The notes below the pieces were generated by a model. That model was not told the DNA's origin. It did no database searches and worked only from the letters and a program-made list of their open reading frames with translations. A program made the translations under genes and the position numbers. This document shows positions 13,874 to 14,644 of a DNA stretch of 14,644 nt, one piece after another; position 1 is the first letter of the stretch; each line of letters begins with the position of its first letter. The stretch comes from a bacterium (GTDB lineage Bacteria > CAIJMQ01 > JAADFP01), in NCBI GenBank assembly GCA_027021085.1, contig JALUVB010000216.1, forward strand, positions 1-14,644. The letters run 5' to 3'.

Positions 13874-14644
13874 ATGAAGAATGCAAAACAGAACAATTAT
13901 GACTGGCTGTGTGGTGTAGTAGTGCCTATGGTGACACCGCTTGCAGAGGGCGAAAAACTTGACGAGATAGCTCTGCGGCGGATTATCTCAGAGCAGGTGG
14001 ACGCTGGCGTGCATGCCTTATTCGTATTAGGGTCGGTAGGCGAGGGACCCATGATGGACAGCCGGATGCGGCGTCGGGTAATTGAATTAACCGTAGAAGC
14101 AGTAAGAGAACGTATCCCGGTGCTGGCCGGTGCCTCGGACAACTCGGTAGTGCTGGTCCTGAAACGTCTAAAAGAAATGGCAGAGATGGGGGTGAAAGCG
14201 GGTGTCTGCACCCTTCCCTATTATGGGTGGTATGATAATCCCGCATCAGCCATAGAGTTTTTCACCAGCGTGGCTGATGCATCGCCCATCCCTATCATTG
14301 TGTATAACCTGCCCCGGGTGGTGGGAGCCTCCATCAAGCCAGAGACGACACGCAGGCTTTACCATCATCCCAACATAGCCGGGATTAAAGACACTGATAC
14401 TGATATCAGGGCTATGGAGGCTATTGCCAGCGACCCTGGCCGACCCCATAAGTTTAAATATCTTTTTGGGAATTCCTCCCTAGCCTACAAATTATTTAAA
14501 GCCGGGGCAGATGGCATTGTATGTGCTCCTGCTAATGTTATGCCTAATCTTTGTGTAGCTCTTTACCAAAACTATTGCCGGGGAAACATGGAAGTGGCCA
14601 GGAAGTTGAGCGATTTTCTCTCGGAACTGTGCAAGATATTTCGG
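13874..14644 (+). CDS. DapA/NanA-family Schiff-base aldolase (partial, runs off the window)
   Basis: The frame from ATG 13874 stays open for 257 codons to the window end; family members are about 290-310 residues, so roughly 35-50 residues are missing. These TIM-barrel enzymes cleave or condense pyruvate-type 2-oxo acids through a lysine Schiff base. Visible are VPMVTPL (17-23), GSVGEG (53-58, the GTTGE-type loop), PYYGWYD (115-121), Tyr144 in IVYNLPRVVG, the Schiff-base Lys172 in GIKDTDTD, and FGNSSLAYKLFKAGADGIVC (198-217). In E. coli DapA an Arg five residues after the catalytic Tyr binds the second substrate carboxylate; the equivalent here is Val149, with Arg148 next to it. The loop also has Val55 where DapA has Thr. 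Both argue against dihydrodipicolinate synthase and for a 2-keto-3-deoxy sugar acid aldolase or dehydratase. A GGAG near 13860 may be its ribosome binding site. Tight linkage to the kinase and racemase supports an acid-sugar role. Confidence 0.88.
   Translation, partial: MKNAKQNNYDWLCGVVVPMVTPLAEGEKLDEIALRRIISEQVDAGVHALFVLGSVGEGPMMDSRMRRRVIELTVEAVRERIPVLAGASDNSVVLVLKRLKEMAEMGVKAGVCTLPYYGWYDNPASAIEFFTSVADASPIPIIVYNLPRVVGASIKPETTRRLYHHPNIAGIKDTDTDIRAMEAIASDPGRPHKFKYLFGNSSLAYKLFKAGADGIVCAPANVMPNLCVALYQNYCRGNMEVARKLSDFLSELCKIFR

Overview
The window reads as a carbohydrate and acid-sugar catabolism locus from an uncultured bacterium. All convincing genes are on the plus strand. Moderate GC, strong AAGGAGG-type ribosome binding sites, a large secreted GH123-like (DUF6067) protein, a cytosolic GH38 enzyme and a UroD-like protein beside glycosidases all recall Planctomycetes, Omnitrophica and related candidate phyla. 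The taxonomic guess is an inference and no marker gene is present.

Region 1 (1-1042) is mostly non-coding. It opens with the last 43 codons of an unrecognised upstream gene (1-133). A repeat block follows (about 134-590), bounded by two oppositely oriented arrays of five 7-bp units (171-205 and 552-586). Between them lie three copies or part-copies of a REP-like palindrome (TGTCATnCCTGC...GCAGGnATCCA type). Further right, a short minus-strand stretch (700-801) looks like a gene remnant. No strong promoter was recognised before the first gene.

Region 2 (1043-8973) holds a class I PLP aminotransferase, a cytosolic five-bladed-propeller glycosidase-like protein with three SxDGxxW motifs, a secreted 1297-residue multidomain glycosidase candidate (signal peptide, lectin-like module, CBM9-like module, beta-rich linker, C-terminal DUF6067/GH123-like barrel) and a UroD-superfamily protein with an unusual H-x-H...C pattern.

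Region 3 (8974-14644) holds a cytosolic GH38 alpha-mannosidase-like enzyme, then a tightly packed trio: a DUF1537 four-carbon acid-sugar kinase, an Asp/Glu/hydantoin racemase-family protein with both catalytic cysteines, and a DapA/NanA-type Schiff-base aldolase that runs off the window end. Gaps of 3, 3 and 17 bases indicate co-transcription.

Working model (inference): the secreted protein binds and trims a glycan outside the cell. The propeller protein and the GH38 enzyme finish depolymerisation inside. The epimerase, kinase and aldolase then convert a released sugar acid into central metabolites. The UroD-like protein and the aminotransferase have no standard place in known acid-sugar pathways and are the least explained members. 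The kinase-racemase-aldolase trio, which lacks the usual OtnC/OtnI or PdxA partners in view, is the best candidate for an undescribed pathway.
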